Notes: generated from the letters alone by a model not told the origin. Positions 49,731 to 59,613 are shown, counted from the first letter of the stretch. The stretch is DNA of 64,000 nt from Phreatobacter sp. (GCF_016793595.1 NZ_JAEULY010000004.1:1115886-1179885), one strand, 5' to 3'. Numbers and translations: made by a program.

Positions 49731-50677
49731 ATACGCTCCTGCTCGGCATCGGCGCCTGGGACCCGGAACCCTGGCGCGCCCGCTTCAAGGCCGTTCTGCC
49801 GGACTGGGACATCGTGCTGCATACCGAGCCCTTCGACCGCCGCGCGATCCACTACGCCGCGGCGTGGAAGCAGCCGGAGGGCACCTTTGCCGGCCTGCCG
49901 GACCTTGAGGCGATCTTCTCGCTTGGCGCGGGCGTCGATCATCTGTTCAAGGACACGCGCCTGCCCGAGGGCGTGCCCGTGGTGCGCGTGGTCGATCCCG
50001 ACCTCACCACCCGCATGTCCGAATATGTCGTGATGCACTGCCTGATGGCGTTGCGGCGCGTGCGCACCTATGACGGCTTCCAGCGCGAGAGGAAGTGGAT
50101 CGACCTGCGCGACCAGCCGCAGGCGAGCGACGTGCAGGTCGGCCTGCTCGGCATGGGCGTGCTGGGTCAGGACGCCGCGATGAAGCTCCGCACCATGGGC
50201 TTCCGCGTCGCGGGCTGGAGCCGCCGGCCGAAGGACGTGGAAGGCGTCGCCATGCATCACGGCGACGAGGGGCTGAACGCTGTGGTCGCCTCCTCCGACA
50301 TTCTCGTGGCGATGATGCCGCTGACGCCCGACACGACCGGCATCCTCGACGCCAAGCTGTTCGCCAGGATGCCGAAGGCCGAGGCGATCGGCGGCCCGGT
50401 GCTGATCAATGTCGGCCGGGGCGGATTGCAGGTCGAGACCGACATTCTCGCGGCGCTCGACGCCGGCACGCTGGGCGCGGCCGTGCTCGACGTGTTCGAG
50501 ACGGAGCCGCTGCCGGAGGCGAGCCCGCTCTGGCTGCACCCGAAGGTGACGGCGACGCCGCACAATTCGGCGATCTCCTCGCCGCCGGCCATCGCGGCCT
50601 ATGTGGCCGGCCAGATCAGGGCGCACATGGCTGGCAACGCGCTGACCAACGTGGTCGATCCCAAGCACGGCTATTGA
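49727..50677 (+). CDS. ghrA: Glyoxylate/hydroxypyruvate reductase A
   Basis: The 316-aa D-2-hydroxyacid dehydrogenase reduces glyoxylate or hydroxypyruvate with NADPH. The nucleotide-binding motif GLLGMGVLGQDAA (about 139-151) is clear. The catalytic Arg lies in INVGRGG (about residue 228), Glu in FETEPLPEASPLW, and His in TPHNSA. Start GTG 49727 overlaps the yejF stop. The link with a peptide importer is positional and its physiological meaning is unknown. Confidence 0.93.
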
Positions 50678-50754
50678 GGGCGTCACGCAGGCGTGACTTT
50701 CCTGGCCAGGCCGCCTTGGCCATGGTGCGCCCCCTGAATTACCCGGTGACGCCG

Positions 50755-51435
50755 ATGCCCATCACCCGCCGCCCGCTGCTCGCGGCCCCGCTCATCCTCG
50801 CCGCGCCCTCGCTGGCGCGGGCGCAAGGGTCGTGGTTCCCGATCCGCGGCGCGGACGGGCGCGAGGTGCAGAACCATCGCGTGCCGATCGAGCTGGAAAC
50901 CGAGTTTTCCGAACTCGACAATGCCTTCACCATCGGCTCGCCCGATGCCGATGTGACGCTGATCGAGATCTACGATTCGAACTGCGGCTATTGCCGCCGC
51001 GCGGCTCAGGACGTGAAGGCCATGGTGGCGGCCGATCCCGATCTTGCCGTCACCTTCATCAACGCACCGAGCCTCGGACTGCCCTCGGTGCAGGCGGCGC
51101 GGGTGGAATATGCGGTGAAGCTGGTCGGCGGCGCCGACAAGGTGCTCGCCTTCCACGAGGCGTCCATGGCCGCGCGTGGCGTGTTCGACGGGCTGCGGGC
51201 GCTGGAAACGGCGAAGGCCATCGGCCTCGACGACAACCAGATCGAGGATGTCGCGGACAAGCCGGAGACCGGGCAGGTGCTGGTGCAGGCGACCCGCCTC
51301 GCCAATGCCACCAATCTTGCGGCGACTCCGTCATGGCTGGCGTCGGGCACGGCGATCATCGGCTGGCCCGGCCGGCCGGTGCTGGAGGGCGTGATCAGGT
51401 CGATCCGCCAGTGCGACAAGCCGGTGTGCGGGTAG
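50755..51435 (+). CDS. Exported DsbA-family thiol oxidoreductase
   Basis: The 226-aa protein has a Tat-like signal (ITRRPLLAAPLILAAPSLA, cleavage near residue 23). The thioredoxin/DsbA active site Cys77-Gly-Tyr-Cys80 lies in YDSNCGYCRRAAQDV, and a cis-proline region (ATPSW) near residue 180 is present. It probably acts on disulfides in the periplasm. ATG 50755 is preferred; an in-frame ATG at 50722 would add 11 residues before the signal. It follows ghrA by 77 bp. Confidence 0.9.
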   Translation: MPITRRPLLAAPLILAAPSLARAQGSWFPIRGADGREVQNHRVPIELETEFSELDNAFTIGSPDADVTLIEIYDSNCGYCRRAAQDVKAMVAADPDLAVTFINAPSLGLPSVQAARVEYAVKLVGGADKVLAFHEASMAARGVFDGLRALETAKAIGLDDNQIEDVADKPETGQVLVQATRLANATNLAATPSWLASGTAIIGWPGRPVLEGVIRSIRQCDKPVCG

Positions 51436-51458
51436 GCGGAAAAAATAGAGCCTCCCGC

Positions 51459-51549
51459 CGTCATGCCCGGCCTTATGCCGGGCATCCACAAATGTCCTTG
51501 GCGAGCGATATTCAAGTCGTGGATGGTCGGGCTTGGCCCGACCATGACG
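51459..51549. repeat. Long palindromic intergenic element, copy B
   Basis: The same outer and inner arms as the 35510 copy: CGTCATGCCCGGC...GCCGGGCATCCAC, and GTGGATGGTCGGGC...GCCCGACCATGACG around a different centre. It lies between the DsbA-like and NlpC/P60 genes, where two genes converge. Confidence 0.8.
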
Positions 51550-51644
51550 AACAGGTGGCTGCGGTGTCAAAGATTGGGATGAGCCCGCGACACGCCCCAC
51601 CTCTCCCCGGCGGGGAGAGGTGGTGACGCTCGTCTGGCAGTTCC

Positions 51645-52511
51645 CTATTCGGCCGCCACGCTCATCCGTTTCACCGAGGTCACCGCGCCGAACGACTTCT
51701 CGCGGATGCGCGCCACGGCTTCGGCGACAGGTTCCCTGACCACCATCATGTGATGGCCGTTGGCATGCAGCAGCTCGGTCGGGCTGGTCATAATGCCGAC
51801 ATGGCCCTTCCAGAACACGAGGTCGCCGCGCTTGAGGCCGGACAGATCCGGCGCGAGGTCGACCGGCTGGCCCAGCGCCTTTTCCTGCATGTCGGAATCG
51901 CGCGGCGCAGCGACGCCCGCAGCCTCCAGCGCCGTCTGGACGAGGCCGGAGCAGTCGATGCCGAGGCTGGTTCGCCCGGCCCAGAGATAGGGCGTGCCGA
52001 CGAAAAGCTCGGCCACCGCGACGAAATCGGCCGCGCGGTTATCCACCGGCACGAGATGGGCCGTGATGACGTGAGCGCCGGTATCCGTCACGGAGAACTC
52101 GTTGGACGTGCGCTCGATGGTCAGCCGGGCGTTCATCGGGGCGATGAAATTGGGCGGCAGCTTGATGCTCGGCCCCGGATAGACGTGAGTATGCCGCGTC
52201 CAGACGCGATGCGTCGCGGGCGCGCGGCGCGGGCGCAGCGCCGGCTCCACGACATAGCCGACATAGCCGTCGCGCTCGGACTGGATGTAGGCATAGCCGC
52301 CCTGAACGTCATAGACCTGCACCTCCTCGCCGAGCAGAAGCTCTGTGTCGCGGGCGGCGTTGACCTGCCGCGTGGGCGCCATGGGCAGGATCGGCAGCTC
52401 GACGCGTGCGGGGCGGCCCTCGACGAAGCGCTCCGCTTCGACCTGTCCCTTGAGATGGGCGGCGGCGAGATCGGGGCGGGCAGGAGTGATGCGGCGGTCG
52501 AAGGCGGTCAT
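51645..52511 (-). CDS. NlpC/P60-family cell-wall peptidase with SH3-like domains
   Basis: The 288-aa protein has two SH3-like regions (about 45-150) and a C-terminal NlpC/P60 domain with Cys187 in GIDCSGLVQ, His237 in GHVGIM and a third polar residue around His249-His253. Such enzymes cleave gamma-glutamyl links in peptidoglycan peptides. There is no N-terminal signal peptide, so it may act on imported wall fragments in the cytoplasm; ampG, which imports muropeptides, lies 8-9 kb away. ATG 52511 is the only good start. Confidence 0.9.
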   Translation of the reverse strand: MTAFDRRITPARPDLAAAHLKGQVEAERFVEGRPARVELPILPMAPTRQVNAARDTELLLGEEVQVYDVQGGYAYIQSERDGYVGYVVEPALRPRRAPATHRVWTRHTHVYPGPSIKLPPNFIAPMNARLTIERTSNEFSVTDTGAHVITAHLVPVDNRAADFVAVAELFVGTPYLWAGRTSLGIDCSGLVQTALEAAGVAAPRDSDMQEKALGQPVDLAPDLSGLKRGDLVFWKGHVGIMTSPTELLHANGHHMMVVREPVAEAVARIREKSFGAVTSVKRMSVAAE

Positions 52512-52543
52512 GCCCGGCTTCTAGCACGCCGCCGGTTAATGTC

Positions 52544-52894
52544 TCACGGCGGTAGCATCTGGGCCTGCTCGGCGAGCAGGTCGCCGATGCGCTCGACGGC
52601 GAGCGCGCCCTTGACGGTGCGCTGGATTACCACGTCGCGGCGGTCGCGCTCGTCGCGGCGGCGCGAGACGAGGTCGAGCTTGCCCATGGAATCGAGGGCG
52701 CGGGTGATGACCGGCTTGGTGACGCCCAGCTTGCGCGCGAGGTCGCGAACATGGTGCGGCGGCGGCTCCAGATAGATGGTCAGCAGGATGGCGATCTGCC
52801 GGGACGACAGGTCCGGCTCGCCATCGCGCACCAGCGCGAGCGAGAAGTCGTGCACCAGCTTGATCGCCTGGGCGGGACGCAGCACGACGGCCAT
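52544..52894 (-). CDS. MarR-family transcriptional regulator
   Basis: The 116-aa protein is a short MarR-type winged helix (LSSRQIAILLTIYLEPPPHHVRDLARKLGVTKPVITRALDSMGKLDLVSRRRDERDRRDVV). Helix 1 and the C-terminal dimer helix are short, so it is near the lower size limit of the family. ATG 52894 is used with GGCGAG upstream; a TTG at 52915 is the alternative. It lies just upstream of the NlpC/P60 gene on the same strand and may control it. Confidence 0.85.
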   Translation of the reverse strand: MAVVLRPAQAIKLVHDFSLALVRDGEPDLSSRQIAILLTIYLEPPPHHVRDLARKLGVTKPVITRALDSMGKLDLVSRRRDERDRRDVVIQRTVKGALAVERIGDLLAEQAQMLPP

Positions 52895-53006
52895 CAACGC
52901 AACTCGCCGGGACAAACTCGTTTCGGGGCCGTATTAAGCGGCCGCCGCCTGCCCTGTGCAAGGGCCTGTCGCCATGGCATGAGCGGAGCGGTTAACCGGC
53001 GCACGC

Positions 53007-53492
53007 ATGTTCCACGAACTCATCCCCCATCTCGCCGCCCACGGCACCATGGCGGTCGCGGCCTTCTCAGCGGCGACGCTGCTGCCTGGCGGCTCGGAAG
53101 CGGTGTTCGTGGCGCTGCTTGCGGGCGGCTACGGCCATCCGTGGCTGCTGTTCCTTGTCGCATCCGTCGCCAATACCGCGGGCGGCATGACCAGCTGGTG
53201 GATCGGCACGCAGATCGCCCGGGGCGCCGACAGCGAGCGCGGCCATGCCTGGATGAAGCGCTTCCGCCTCCCCCCGGATATGACGGCGCGCATCGAACGC
53301 CTGTTCGCGCGCTGGGGCTGGGGGTCGCTGCTGTTCTGCTGGCTGCCGGTGATCGGCGACCCGATCACGCTTTTCGCCGGCATGGCGCGCTATCCGGCCC
53401 TGCCGACCGCGATCCTGACCGGCATCGCCCGCACCGGCCGCTATGCGCTCGTCTGGGCCGCGACAGCCGGCGTGATGAGCTGGTGGGGCTGA
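53007..53492 (+). CDS. YqaA-family membrane protein (DedA/SNARE-associated fold)
   Basis: The 161-aa inner-membrane protein has about four hydrophobic segments, with LLPGGSEAVFVALLAGG near residue 25 and the NTAGGMTSWWIGTQIARG and LLFCWLPVIGDPITLFAGMAR patterns typical of YqaA/VTT proteins. Relatives are linked to membrane lipid handling, but this branch is uncharacterised. It is divergent from the MarR gene across 112 bp. Confidence 0.9.
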   Translation: MFHELIPHLAAHGTMAVAAFSAATLLPGGSEAVFVALLAGGYGHPWLLFLVASVANTAGGMTSWWIGTQIARGADSERGHAWMKRFRLPPDMTARIERLFARWGWGSLLFCWLPVIGDPITLFAGMARYPALPTAILTGIARTGRYALVWAATAGVMSWWG

Positions 53493-53574
53493 ACAGCGCG
53501 AGCGCCCCTTCACCTCACCCTGGAAATGGACTAATCACGGCCAACTCTCGCTTCTCCGCTTGAAAGGCCCCGCG

Positions 53575-54537
53575 ATGCAGACCTTCGACCGGCTCGTCAC
53601 CGTTTTCGGCGGCTCGGGATTCGTCGGCCGCCACATCGTGCGGGCGCTGGCGCGCCGGGGCTTCCGCATCCGCGTCGCCGTGCGCAGGCCGGACCTTGCA
53701 GGGCACCTCCAGCCGCTTGGCGCGGTCGGGCAGATCAATTTCGTCCAGGCGAACCTGCGCTTTCCGGATTCGGTGCGCGCGGCCGTCGAGGGCGCGGAAA
53801 TCGTCATCAACTGCGTCGGCATTCTCCATGAGACCGGCCGCCAGAAGTTCGACAGCGTGCAGGCGAGCGGCGCCGAGGCGGTGGCCCGCGCGGCGGCGGA
53901 TGCCGGCGCGAAGCTGATCCACATCTCCGCCATCGGCGCGAATGCGACAAGCACGTCGGCCTATGCCCGCACGAAAGCCGAAGGCGAGGCAGCGGTGCTG
54001 CGCGAGGTTCCGGGCGCGGTGATCCTGCGTCCCTCGGTGATCTTCGGGCCGGAGGATACGTTCCTGAACCGCTTCGCCGGCATGGCCCAGGCCCTGCCCG
54101 TCCTGCCACTGGTCGGCGGCGGCGAGACGCGATTCCAGCCGGTCTTCGTCGGCGACGTGGCGCAGGCCGTGATGGCCGCCGTCGACGGCAAGGTGAAGCC
54201 GGGCACGGTGCTCGAGCTCGGCGGCCCCGCGGTGAAGAGCTTCCGCGAGGTGCTCGACTTCGTGCTGGAGACGACCGGCCGCAAGCGCCTGCTTCTGCCC
54301 CTGTCCTTCGGGCTTGCGCGGTTCCAGGCGAAGTTCCTGCAGCTGCTGCCGAACCCGCTGCTCACCGAGGATCAGGTGGAGCTCCTGAAGTCGGACAACG
54401 TCGTCAGCGAGGCCGCGACATCCGAAGGCCGGACGCTGGAGGCGCTGGGCATCCATCCGCAGTCGCTGGAAGCGGTCGCGCCGACCTGGCTCTGGCGGTT
54501 TCGCAAGCAGGGCCAGTTCGCCGAGCAGGTGCGCTGA
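53575..54537 (+). CDS. NAD(P)-binding protein of the complex I NDUFA9-like family
   Basis: The 320-aa atypical short-chain dehydrogenase has the N-terminal GGSGFVGRHIVRALARRG NAD(P) motif (residues about 12-29), the ISAIGANATSTSAYARTKAEGE region holding Tyr and Lys of the SDR triad, and FQPVFVGDVAQAV. Mitochondrial NDUFA9 is a complex I assembly subunit; bacterial homologues bind NAD(P) and may bind ubiquinone-pathway factors. ATG 53575 follows GAAAGG. It converges with uppP, 6 bp away. Confidence 0.88.
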   Translation: MQTFDRLVTVFGGSGFVGRHIVRALARRGFRIRVAVRRPDLAGHLQPLGAVGQINFVQANLRFPDSVRAAVEGAEIVINCVGILHETGRQKFDSVQASGAEAVARAAADAGAKLIHISAIGANATSTSAYARTKAEGEAAVLREVPGAVILRPSVIFGPEDTFLNRFAGMAQALPVLPLVGGGETRFQPVFVGDVAQAVMAAVDGKVKPGTVLELGGPAVKSFREVLDFVLETTGRKRLLLPLSFGLARFQAKFLQLLPNPLLTEDQVELLKSDNVVSEAATSEGRTLEALGIHPQSLEAVAPTWLWRFRKQGQFAEQVR

Positions 54538-54543
54538 GCGGGT

Positions 54544-55347
54544 TCACCCCAGCGCGTAAAGTCCGGTCAGCCCCGCGACGCCGACGACGATCCGCCACAC
54601 CGCGAAGAGCGCGAAACCGTGCCGACCGACATAGTCGAGCAGGAAGCGCACGACGAACAGGCCGGAAATGAAGGCCGCGACGAAGCCGACGCCGATCGTC
54701 GTGACGTCCGAGAAGTCGAGCAGCCTGTAGTTCTTGTAGAGATCGTAGGCGAAGGCCCCCGCCATGGTCGGCATGGCGAGAAAGAACGAGAACTCGGCCG
54801 CCGAGCGCTTGCTGGCGCCCATCAATAGCGCGCCGACAATGGTCGCGCCCGACCGCGAGACGCCGGGAAACAGCGCCGCGCACTGGCAGATGCCGATCTT
54901 CAGGGCGAGCCATGGCGAGAAGCGGAAGGCATTGTCCTCCTTCTCCTCGATCTTCAGCCGGTCGACCACCAGGAGCACGATGCCGCCGAGGATCAGGGCG
55001 ACGCAGACGAGGTCCGGCCGCTCGAACAGCGCCTTGATGCGGCTGTGCAGCAACGCGCCGAGGATCGCGGCGGGGAGGAAGGCGACGAGGACGGAAACGA
55101 CGAAGCGCCGGGCCCAGGCATCGGTCGGCAGGCAGAGCACCACGCCGAGCAGGCGGGTGAAATAGACCAGCATGATGGCGAGGATCGCGCCAAGCTGGAT
55201 CAGCACCTCGAAGGTCTTGCCGGTCGACTGGAAGCCGAGGAAATGGCCGATCAGGATCAGATGGCCGGTCGACGAGACCGGAATGAACTCCGTGCCGCCC
55301 TCGACGAGCCCGAGGAAGAGCGCCTTGCCCAGATTGGCGATATCCAT
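54544..55347 (-). CDS. uppP: Undecaprenyl-diphosphate phosphatase
   Basis: The 267-aa inner-membrane enzyme recycles undecaprenyl diphosphate for peptidoglycan synthesis and confers bacitracin tolerance. The two conserved motifs are present: [17 protein letters not shown] (about 16-32) and [16 protein letters not shown] (about 160-175), with seven or eight membrane helices. Length is typical. It diverges from the fzlA-like gene across 219 bp. Confidence 0.96.
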   Translation of the reverse strand: MDIANLGKALFLGLVEGGTEFIPVSSTGHLILIGHFLGFQSTGKTFEVLIQLGAILAIMLVYFTRLLGVVLCLPTDAWARRFVVSVLVAFLPAAILGALLHSRIKALFERPDLVCVALILGGIVLLVVDRLKIEEKEDNAFRFSPWLALKIGICQCAALFPGVSRSGATIVGALLMGASKRSAAEFSFFLAMPTMAGAFAYDLYKNYRLLDFSDVTTIGVGFVAAFISGLFVVRFLLDYVGRHGFALFAVWRIVVGVAGLTGLYALG

Positions 55348-55566
55348 GGATCACCTGTCGGCGGCGACGAGGGGGCCGCGCTATGTCGGCACGTCATAGC
55401 GCAATCCGCCTTCACGATTGGTTAAGCATGACGCTTCCTGAATAGGTGCCGAGAAATCGCGCGGTTGTCTCGCAGGCTTCATGGGGCTATGCACGCCCCT
55501 CCGCCATCGCGCGTCATCGAAAAACCACATCGGGTCCATCGATTGCGACCCATCGGGTTTGTCTGA

Positions 55567-56253
55567 ATGCTGCTGCATCATCGCTTCTTCTGTCCCCACT
55601 CCCGCTTCGTCCGGCTGGTGCTCGCCGAGCGCGGCGTGGAGCCGGATCTTGCCGAGGCAAAGCCGTGGGAGCGGCGCGACGATTTCCTGCGGCTCAATCC
55701 CGAGGGAACGACCCCGGTTCTCGAGGCGGCCGAAAGCCTCGCCATCGCCGGCGCCGAGGGCGTCGCCTTCTGGCTCGACGATACCGACCAGACGCCGCCC
55801 GACCGGCGGCTGATGCCCGAGGCGCTGACGCAGCGCGTCGAGGTGCGCCGGCTGATGCGCTGGTTCCACGGCAAGTTCTTCGACGAGGTCTCCGGCCCCT
55901 TCGTGGAGGAGAAGATCGACAAGCGCTTCATGCCGCCGGAAGCCGGCGGCGGCGCGCCGAACACGTCGATCCTGCGCGCGGCGCGCAACAATATCCGCTA
56001 TCACCTAGCTTATCTCGGCTGGCTGGCGGCGCGAAACGACTGGCTTGCCGGACCGCAGATGAGCTACGCGGACCTTGCCGCCGCGGCCCATCTGTCGGTG
56101 GTGGACTATCTGGGCGAGGTCCCGTGGAACGACGACGCGGCAGCGAGGGAATGGTATGCGCGGGTGAAGTCCCGTCCGTCGTTCCGCGCCCTGCTGGCAG
56201 ACCGGGTGGTCGGCATGCAGCCGAGCGGGACCTACGCCGATCTCGACTTCTGA
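55567..56253 (+). CDS. fzlA: GST-fold protein, FzlA-like cell-division factor
   Basis: The 228-aa protein has a glutathione S-transferase fold: an N-terminal thioredoxin-like half ([26 protein letters not shown]) and a helical half ([28 protein letters not shown]). The ending ([16 protein letters not shown], then TYADLDF) and the uppP/queG neighbourhood suggest FzlA, the FtsZ-binding division protein of Caulobacter relatives. A generic glutathione transferase is the alternative. ATG 55567 is the first good start. Its stop overlaps the proposed queG start. Confidence 0.8.
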   Translation: MLLHHRFFCPHSRFVRLVLAERGVEPDLAEAKPWERRDDFLRLNPEGTTPVLEAAESLAIAGAEGVAFWLDDTDQTPPDRRLMPEALTQRVEVRRLMRWFHGKFFDEVSGPFVEEKIDKRFMPPEAGGGAPNTSILRAARNNIRYHLAYLGWLAARNDWLAGPQMSYADLAAAAHLSVVDYLGEVPWNDDAAAREWYARVKSRPSFRALLADRVVGMQPSGTYADLDF

Positions 56254-57356
56254 GCGACCCGGCCGCGCTGCGCGAGGCAATTGCGCAAGCGGCGCGGGCG
56301 CAGGGCTTCGACTCTGTCGGCTTCACACTTCCCGACGCCATCCCGCTTGCCGCGCCGCGCCTCGCCGAGGCGCTGTCCGCCGGGCGGCACGGCTCGATGA
56401 CGTGGATGGAGGAGACGGCCGAGCGCCGCTCACATCCCAATGCCATGTGGCCGGGCGGCCGGTCGGTGGTCATGCTCGGCATGAATTACGGGCCGGACGA
56501 GAACCCGCTCGACGGCCTGAAGGATCGCTCCGACGGCCTGATTTCGGTCTATGCCCGCGGCGACGATTACCATGAGGTGATCAAGACGCGGCTGAAAGCC
56601 ATCGCCCGCTGGCTGGTCGAGGAGACGGGTTGCGAGCTCAAGGTCTTCGTCGACACCGCGCCGCTGATGGAGAAGCCGCTGGCCGCCGCCGCAGGGCTCG
56701 GCTGGCAGGGCAAGCATACCAATCTCGTCTCGCGCGCATTCGGCTCGTGGCTGTTCCTCGGTTCGATCATGACGACGCTGGAGATCGCGCCGGACGGGCC
56801 CGAACGGGACCATTGCGGCTCCTGCCGCGCCTGCCTCGACATCTGCCCGACGGCCGCCTTCCCGGCACCCTACAAGCTCGATGCCGGGCGCTGCATCAGC
56901 TACCTGACCATCGAGCACAAGGGACCGATCCCCCGCGAGTTCCGCAAGGCCATGGGCAACCGCATCTATGGCTGCGACGACTGCCTTGCCGCCTGCCCGT
57001 GGAACAAGTTCGCCAGCCAGGGCCGCGAGATGAAGCTCGCGGCGCGGGCGCATCTGAAGCGCCCCGCGCTGGCCGACCTCGCGCGGCTGGACGACGCCGG
57101 CTTCCGGGCGCTGTTCACGAAAAGCCCGGTGAAGCGGATCGGGCGCGACCGGTTCCTGCGCAACGTGCTGGTCGCCATCGGCAATAGCGGCGACGCCAAG
57201 CTTGCGGACGTCGCCGCTGCCTTGCTCGACGATGGCTCGCCGCAGGTGCGCGGCGCAGCGGTCTGGGCGCTGCGGGAGCTGGACCCGGCGCGCATGGCCG
57301 GCGGGCCGCCGACATCCGAAACCGATCCCGATGTCCTGACGGAATGGACCGCATGA
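56250..57356 (+). CDS. queG: Epoxyqueuosine reductase, apparently starting with CTG
   Basis: QueG performs the last step of queuosine tRNA modification, using cobalamin and two [4Fe-4S] clusters. The clusters' motifs [16 protein letters not shown] and [13 protein letters not shown] are intact. HEAT-like repeats follow ([31 protein letters not shown]). The 368-aa reading begins at CTG 56250, overlapping the fzlA-like TGA, in the place where an ATG is expected (CTGAGCGACCCG gives [10 protein letters not shown]). The only other upstream start is ATG 56151, deep inside the preceding gene, giving 401 aa. Its stop overlaps the SDR gene start. Confidence 0.93.
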   Translation: MSDPAALREAIAQAARAQGFDSVGFTLPDAIPLAAPRLAEALSAGRHGSMTWMEETAERRSHPNAMWPGGRSVVMLGMNYGPDENPLDGLKDRSDGLISVYARGDDYHEVIKTRLKAIARWLVEETGCELKVFVDTAPLMEKPLAAAAGLGWQGKHTNLVSRAFGSWLFLGSIMTTLEIAPDGPERDHCGSCRACLDICPTAAFPAPYKLDAGRCISYLTIEHKGPIPREFRKAMGNRIYGCDDCLAACPWNKFASQGREMKLAARAHLKRPALADLARLDDAGFRALFTKSPVKRIGRDRFLRNVLVAIGNSGDAKLADVAAALLDDGSPQVRGAAVWALRELDPARMAGGPPTSETDPDVLTEWTA

Positions 57357-58255
57357 CCACCCTCCTGATTTTCGGCCTCGGCTATTCCTCCAGGGCCGTC
57401 ATCCGCATGGGTGGCGGTCGCTATGAGCGGATCGTCGCGACCGTACGCTCGCCGGAGCGCGCCGCTGCGATGACCGCAGCTGGTGTCGAAGGCCATGCTG
57501 TCACGGTGCTGGCCTTCGACGGCACGGCGCTGTCGGCGGAGCTTTCCACAGCGATTGCTGAGGCCGACAACGTGCTGCTCTCCGCGCCGCCGGACGAGGC
57601 AGGTGACCCCGTGCTGAAGACCTGCGCCGAGGCACTGGCGACCCACCCGCCGAAATCCGTCGTCTATCTCTCAACCGTCGGTGTTTATGGCGACCATCAG
57701 GGCGGCTGGGTGGACGAGACGACGGAATGCCGGCCGGTCAGCGCGCGCAGCGTCGAGCGGCTGGAGGCGGAGCAGGCCTGGGCGGCCTTCGGCAGGGCCA
57801 ATGGCGCTCCCGTCGCTCTCCTGCGCCTTTCCGGCATCTACGGACCGGGCAGCAACGCGCTCGTCAATGTCGCGCGCGGCACGGCACGCCGCATCATCAA
57901 GCCGGGGCAGGTGTTCAACCGCATCCATGTCGACGACATCGCTCAAGCGGTGCTGGCGAGCTTCGAGAAGCGCTACGACGGCATCGTGAACGTCACCGAC
58001 GACGAGCCCTCGCCGGCGCAGGACGTGGTGGCCTATGCCGCCGAACTGCTCGGCCTGCCGGTGCCGCCGGACATCCCGTTCGAGGCAAGCGGGCTGTCCG
58101 AGATGGGCCGCAGCTTCTACGGCGAGTGTAAGAGGGTCAGGAACGAGCGGCTGAAGGGTGAACTGTCCGTTAACCTGCTTCATCCAAATTTCACGGTGGC
58201 GCTCCGGGCATTGGCCGCCGGGGGCGACGGCAGGCAGCGGCAGGAGTTCCGTTAA
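57353..58255 (+). CDS. NAD-dependent epimerase/dehydratase-like (atypical SDR) protein
   Basis: The 300-aa protein has the Rossmann motif in [12 protein letters not shown] (about residues 5-15), the [19 protein letters not shown] region and [24 protein letters not shown], all typical of NAD-dependent epimerase-like SDRs (YeeZ type). The catalytic Tyr-x3-Lys pair is not clearly conserved. ATG 57353 overlaps the queG stop (ATGA), so uppP-side genes fzlA-like/queG/SDR form one coupled run. Function is unknown. Confidence 0.88.
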   Translation: MTTLLIFGLGYSSRAVIRMGGGRYERIVATVRSPERAAAMTAAGVEGHAVTVLAFDGTALSAELSTAIAEADNVLLSAPPDEAGDPVLKTCAEALATHPPKSVVYLSTVGVYGDHQGGWVDETTECRPVSARSVERLEAEQAWAAFGRANGAPVALLRLSGIYGPGSNALVNVARGTARRIIKPGQVFNRIHVDDIAQAVLASFEKRYDGIVNVTDDEPSPAQDVVAYAAELLGLPVPPDIPFEASGLSEMGRSFYGECKRVRNERLKGELSVNLLHPNFTVALRALAAGGDGRQRQEFR

Positions 58256-58275
58256 GTCAGCATTCCATTGTTGCA

Positions 58276-58306
58276 TTGCAGCGTAACGAAAGCAGTATTG
58301 CTGCAA
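58276..58306. promoter_or_regulatory. TGC-rich inverted repeat upstream of the microprotein gene
   Basis: TTGCAGC (58276-58282) and GCTGCAA (58300-58306) are inverted arms with a 17-base loop, next to another TTGCATTGCA. TGC-rich repeats of this sort resemble sites described for the polyhydroxyalkanoate regulator PhaR. The assignment is weak inference. Confidence 0.35.
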
Positions 58307-58409
58307 CGCACAAGCAGCGGAACCATACCCCAGTCGTTAGCCGCCCATCGGATCCCCGACGGCCGGTGCCGCGGATGACGACCGTCACCCGAGCCTTCAG
58401 GGGTATGAC

Positions 58410-58529
58410 ATGATCGACATCGGTATCGTGGATCTCGCCATCGTCCTCATCGGACTTGGCGTCGGCGCGGCCTGCGCGCTGTTCGTGGTCGACACGGCGA
58501 AGCAGATGAACCTGCGCACGGACCCGTAG
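58410..58529 (+). CDS. 39-residue single-span membrane microprotein
   Basis: The 40-codon frame encodes MIDIGIVDLAIVLIGLGVG, then AACALFVVDTAKQMNLRTDP and a TAG stop. One hydrophobic helix (about 5-27) and a short polar tail are visible, so it is probably an inner-membrane protein. AGGGG lies six bases before ATG 58410. It is followed by a RIME-like palindrome at 58553. It is too short for homology judgement by eye. Confidence 0.65.
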   Translation: MIDIGIVDLAIVLIGLGVGAACALFVVDTAKQMNLRTDP

Positions 58530-58552
58530 GGTCAGCAGGGTTCATGCTGGAC

Positions 58553-58596
58553 GCATTTTCCTCACGCGAACCGGTTCCCACTTCGCTCGAAAATGC
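58553..58596. repeat. Dispersed palindromic element, copy 2 (RIME-like)
   Basis: GCATTTTC...CACGCGAACCGGTTCCCACTTCGCTCGAAAATGC. It shares most bases, including the central ACCGGT and GCGAA/TTCGC arms, with the copy at 16635-16677. The outer arms changed together (GCATTTTC/GAAAATGC versus GCGTTT/AAACGC), which keeps them paired. Confidence 0.85.
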
Positions 58597-58605
58597 TTTC
58601 AGGTT

Positions 58606-59442
58606 CTAAGCGTCGCCGGACACAAGAAACCGGCCCGCGGGGACGCCGAGGACGTCCCACAATGACTTTCCCGCCGCGCGGCAGACAGGCGCGAGCGTGT
58701 ATGGCGCATTGATCGTCACGAGGCCGGCGCCCGCAAGGCGCTTTCCATCGACGGGCCGCCACGTCGCCTCGATGACGAGGCATTTCGGGATCGCGAGATC
58801 GGCGATCATCCGGTGGAACCGCTTCACCTGCACGGCATCCTTGACCGGATACCAGAGCAGATAGACGCCGGTGGCGAAGCGCCGGTAACCGCTGGCCAGC
58901 GCATCCACCAGCCGGTCATAGTCGCCGGCCTGCTCGAAGGGCGGATCGATCAGCACCACGCCGCGCTTCTCCTTCGGCGGCAGGAAGGCCCTGGGCGCCA
59001 GCCAGCCGTCGAGTTCGATGACCTTGGCCCGGGCCTCGCGGCGATAGAGACCGGCGAGCGCCTCGGCATCCTCGGGATGCAGTTCGCAGAAGGTGAGACC
59101 GTCGACCGGGCGGGTCATCAGCCGCGCGACCTCGGGGCTGCCGGGATAGTGGCGCAGGCGGCCGTCCGGATTGAGCCGCGCGACGCAGTCGAGATAGGGA
59201 TCCAGGAAGGCCGCCAGCGGCTCCGGCAGGTCGCGGCCCCACAGGCGGCCGATGCCCTCGACCCATTCGCCGGTGCGTTCGGCGGCATCCGAGGTGAGAT
59301 CATAGCGGCCGATGCCCGCATGGGTATCGACGACGCGAAGCGGCGTGTCCTTCTGCGTCAGGTGGCCGAGCACGAAGGCCAGCACCGCGTGCTTGATCAC
59401 ATCGGCCGGGTTTCCGGCATGGTAGGCGTGACGGTAGTTCAT
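58606..59442 (-). CDS. rlmJ: 23S rRNA (adenine(2030)-N6)-methyltransferase
   Basis: RlmJ methylates A2030 of 23S rRNA. The 278-aa protein begins with the family signature MNYRHAYHAGNPADVIKHAV, has the AdoMet loop DTHAGIGRYDL and the catalytic DPPFE motif (about residue 163), and ends with LWDVLGVPAGRFLV. ATG 59442 is preferred over the longer frame. It ends 10 bp past a RIME-like palindrome, and its promoter region is shared with the small gene at 59614. Confidence 0.95.
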   Translation of the reverse strand: MNYRHAYHAGNPADVIKHAVLAFVLGHLTQKDTPLRVVDTHAGIGRYDLTSDAAERTGEWVEGIGRLWGRDLPEPLAAFLDPYLDCVARLNPDGRLRHYPGSPEVARLMTRPVDGLTFCELHPEDAEALAGLYRREARAKVIELDGWLAPRAFLPPKEKRGVVLIDPPFEQAGDYDRLVDALASGYRRFATGVYLLWYPVKDAVQVKRFHRMIADLAIPKCLVIEATWRPVDGKRLAGAGLVTINAPYTLAPVCRAAGKSLWDVLGVPAGRFLVSGDA

Positions 59443-59613
59443 CGCCTGCCTGTCGCCCGCCACAGCCCTTATCGTCAACCGCGAACGTTGAATCGAACTT
59501 TCGATAAAATTGCGGCGAGTTTGGCAAAAGGGGATTCAAGCCTCCTGTGCCATATGCTTGGCGTCACCGGGCGAAGACCCGGAATTCGGGGGCGCCATTG
59601 CGGCGCAGTGGGC

